A stretch of 7,196 nt of DNA from Thermoplasmata archaeon (GTDB taxonomy: Archaea; Thermoplasmatota; Thermoplasmata; RBG-16-68-12): assembly GCA_013329855.1 (NCBI GenBank), contig DUJI01000002.1, positions 1 through 7,196 on the forward strand, in the 5' to 3' direction. Of the stretch, positions 5,962 to 7,196 are shown piece after piece; the stretch's first letter is position 1, and each line of letters opens with the position of its first letter. The notes under the pieces are model-generated. The model made no database searches. It was not told the DNA's origin and saw only the letters and a list, made by a program, of their open reading frames with translations. Position numbers and translations under genes: made by a program.

Positions 5962-7196
5962 AGGACATCCCCGCCATCCGGAAGGCGCAGGGCACGCCCC
6001 GGCTCCGGAGGTTCCACCAAGCGCGATGGGACGAGCCGATCATCTTCGAGCTCGCCGCGGAGGGGGAGCGGGGCATCCTCGTCCCCGAGCCCGAACCGGG
6101 CCTCCGACGGGCCGTCGGCGACGTGGTCGCGTCGCTTCCGAAGGCCGTGGTCCGCAGGCGGCCTCCCGCCCTCCCGGAGATCTCACAGAACCGCGTGCTG
6201 CGTCACTACATGCGGCTGTCCCAGGAGAACCTGGGAGCCGACCTCAACATCGACGTGGGCCAGGGAACCTGCACGATGAAGTACAGTCCCAAGGTGAACG
6301 ACCAGCTCGCACGACTGCCCGGCATGGCCGAGCTCCATCCCCTCCAGCCCGAGGAGACCGTCCAGGGGATCCTGGAGATCATGTACCGGTTCGAAGGGTT
6401 CCTCAAGGCGATCTCCGGATTGGACGCCTTCTCCCTGCAGCCCGGGGCGGGCTCCGCGGCGATCTACGCGAACGCCTCCATCATCCGTGCCTACCACGCG
6501 TCCCGCGGAGAGGCGGCGCAGCGGAGGGAGATCATCACGACGATCTTTTCCCACCCTTCGAACGCGGCCTGCGCGAAGACGGCGGGGTTCGACATCGTGA
6601 CCCTCCATCCCGACGCGGACGGCTATCCGGATCTGAAATCCCTGAAGGCCGCCGTCTCCGAACGGACCGCGGGGCTCATGATCACGAATCCGGAGGATAC
6701 GGGCATCTTCAACCCGCGGATTCGGGAGTTCGTCGACGCGGTCCACGAGGTCGGCGGCCTGTGCGCCTACGACCAGGCGAACGCGAACGGGATCCTGGGT
6801 ATCACGCGCGCCCGGGAGGCGGGGTTCGATCTGTGCCACTTCAACCTGCACAAGACGTTCTCCACGCCCCACGGTTGCGGCGGGCCCGCCGGGGCTGCCG
6901 TTGGCGTGACGAAGGCGCTCGCGCGGTTCCTGCCCGTCCCCCTCGTCGTGTTCGACGGGAAGCGGTACCACCTGGACTACGACCGGCCGGACAGCATCGG
7001 CAAGATCCGCCCGTGGTACGGAGTCGCGCCCGTGATCCTGCGGGCCTACGCGTGGGTGATGAGCCTCGGGGCGGACGGCCTCCGAGAGGTGGCCAAGGTC
7101 GCCGTGCTCAACAACAACTACCTGCTCAAGCGGATGCTCGGGATTCGGGGGGTGAGCGCGCCGTACGCCAAGGGGCGGCGGAGGATCGAGCAGGTC
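5958..7196 (+). CDS. gcvPB: Glycine dehydrogenase (decarboxylating) subunit 2-like, divergent subfamily, C-terminus beyond the window
   Basis: This is the PLP-carrying partner of the upstream subunit. The frame stays open for 413 codons to the window edge; the family is usually about 480-510 residues, so the C-terminal part is missing. Family hallmarks are GTCTMKYSPK (103-112), ISGLDAFSLQPGAGS (152-166), IIRAYH (175-180) and FNLHKTFSTPHG (295-306) with K299 as the expected Schiff-base lysine, then DRPDSIGKIRPWYG. Several positions conserved in canonical GcvPB differ: LGSCTMKYNPK reads QGTCTMKYSPK, AHGTNPAS reads SHPSNAAC (198-205), TNPNTLG reads TNPEDTG (243-249), YDGANLN reads YDQANAN (271-277), and PHGGGGP reads PHGCGGP (304-310). 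About 25 extra residues precede the usual start region (FHQARWDEPIIFEL). The changes parallel those in the partner, indicating a co-evolving subfamily. Whether it decarboxylates glycine or a relative is not known from sequence. Confidence 0.92.
   Translation, partial: MKDIPAIRKAQGTPRLRRFHQARWDEPIIFELAAEGERGILVPEPEPGLRRAVGDVVASLPKAVVRRRPPALPEISQNRVLRHYMRLSQENLGADLNIDVGQGTCTMKYSPKVNDQLARLPGMAELHPLQPEETVQGILEIMYRFEGFLKAISGLDAFSLQPGAGSAAIYANASIIRAYHASRGEAAQRREIITTIFSHPSNAACAKTAGFDIVTLHPDADGYPDLKSLKAAVSERTAGLMITNPEDTGIFNPRIREFVDAVHEVGGLCAYDQANANGILGITRAREAGFDLCHFNLHKTFSTPHGCGGPAGAAVGVTKALARFLPVPLVVFDGKRYHLDYDRPDSIGKIRPWYGVAPVILRAYAWVMSLGADGLREVAKVAVLNNNYLLKRMLGIRGVSAPYAKGRRRIEQV

Overview
This GC-rich window carries six protein-coding genes. 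No RNA gene, CRISPR array, insertion sequence or prophage is visible. Nearly all codons end in G or C. The host is most likely a high-GC archaeon, possibly of the Thermoplasmata type. The reasons are: glycine dehydrogenase split into two subunits (also common in some bacteria, so not decisive), short leaders with TATA-like elements roughly 25 bases before a plausible transcription start, and Shine-Dalgarno sequences of the GGAGGTGA type. A high-GC bacterium cannot be excluded.

Layout. Positions 1-627 (minus) hold the first three quarters of an endonuclease IV gene (nfo) whose 3' end lies outside the window; one metal-binding glutamate of the family appears to be alanine. Positions 628-902 are its upstream region, with overlapping palindromes. 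Positions 903-1628 (minus) encode a class I SAM-dependent methyltransferase of unknown substrate. A divergent promoter region of about 110 bases separates it from an NAD(P)-dependent aldehyde dehydrogenase (1740-3191, plus). That gene ends tail to tail, 19 bases away, against a saccharopine dehydrogenase / lysine 6-dehydrogenase-like gene (3211-4371, minus). A second divergent region (4372-4563) leads to gcvPA (4564-5961) and gcvPB (5958 to past the window end), joined by an ATGA stop/start overlap.

Function. The gcvPA-gcvPB pair encodes the two halves of a glycine-decarboxylase (P-protein) type PLP enzyme. Both proteins keep the fold signatures and the PLP lysine, but they depart in concert from the canonical active-site region motifs, so they look like a distinct subfamily whose substrate should not be assumed to be glycine. 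The saccharopine/lysine dehydrogenase-like enzyme and the aldehyde dehydrogenase would make chemical sense together: oxidation of lysine or saccharopine to aminoadipate semialdehyde, then to aminoadipate. They are convergently transcribed, so this link is inference. Endonuclease IV (base-excision repair) and the methyltransferase appear unrelated to the amino-acid genes.
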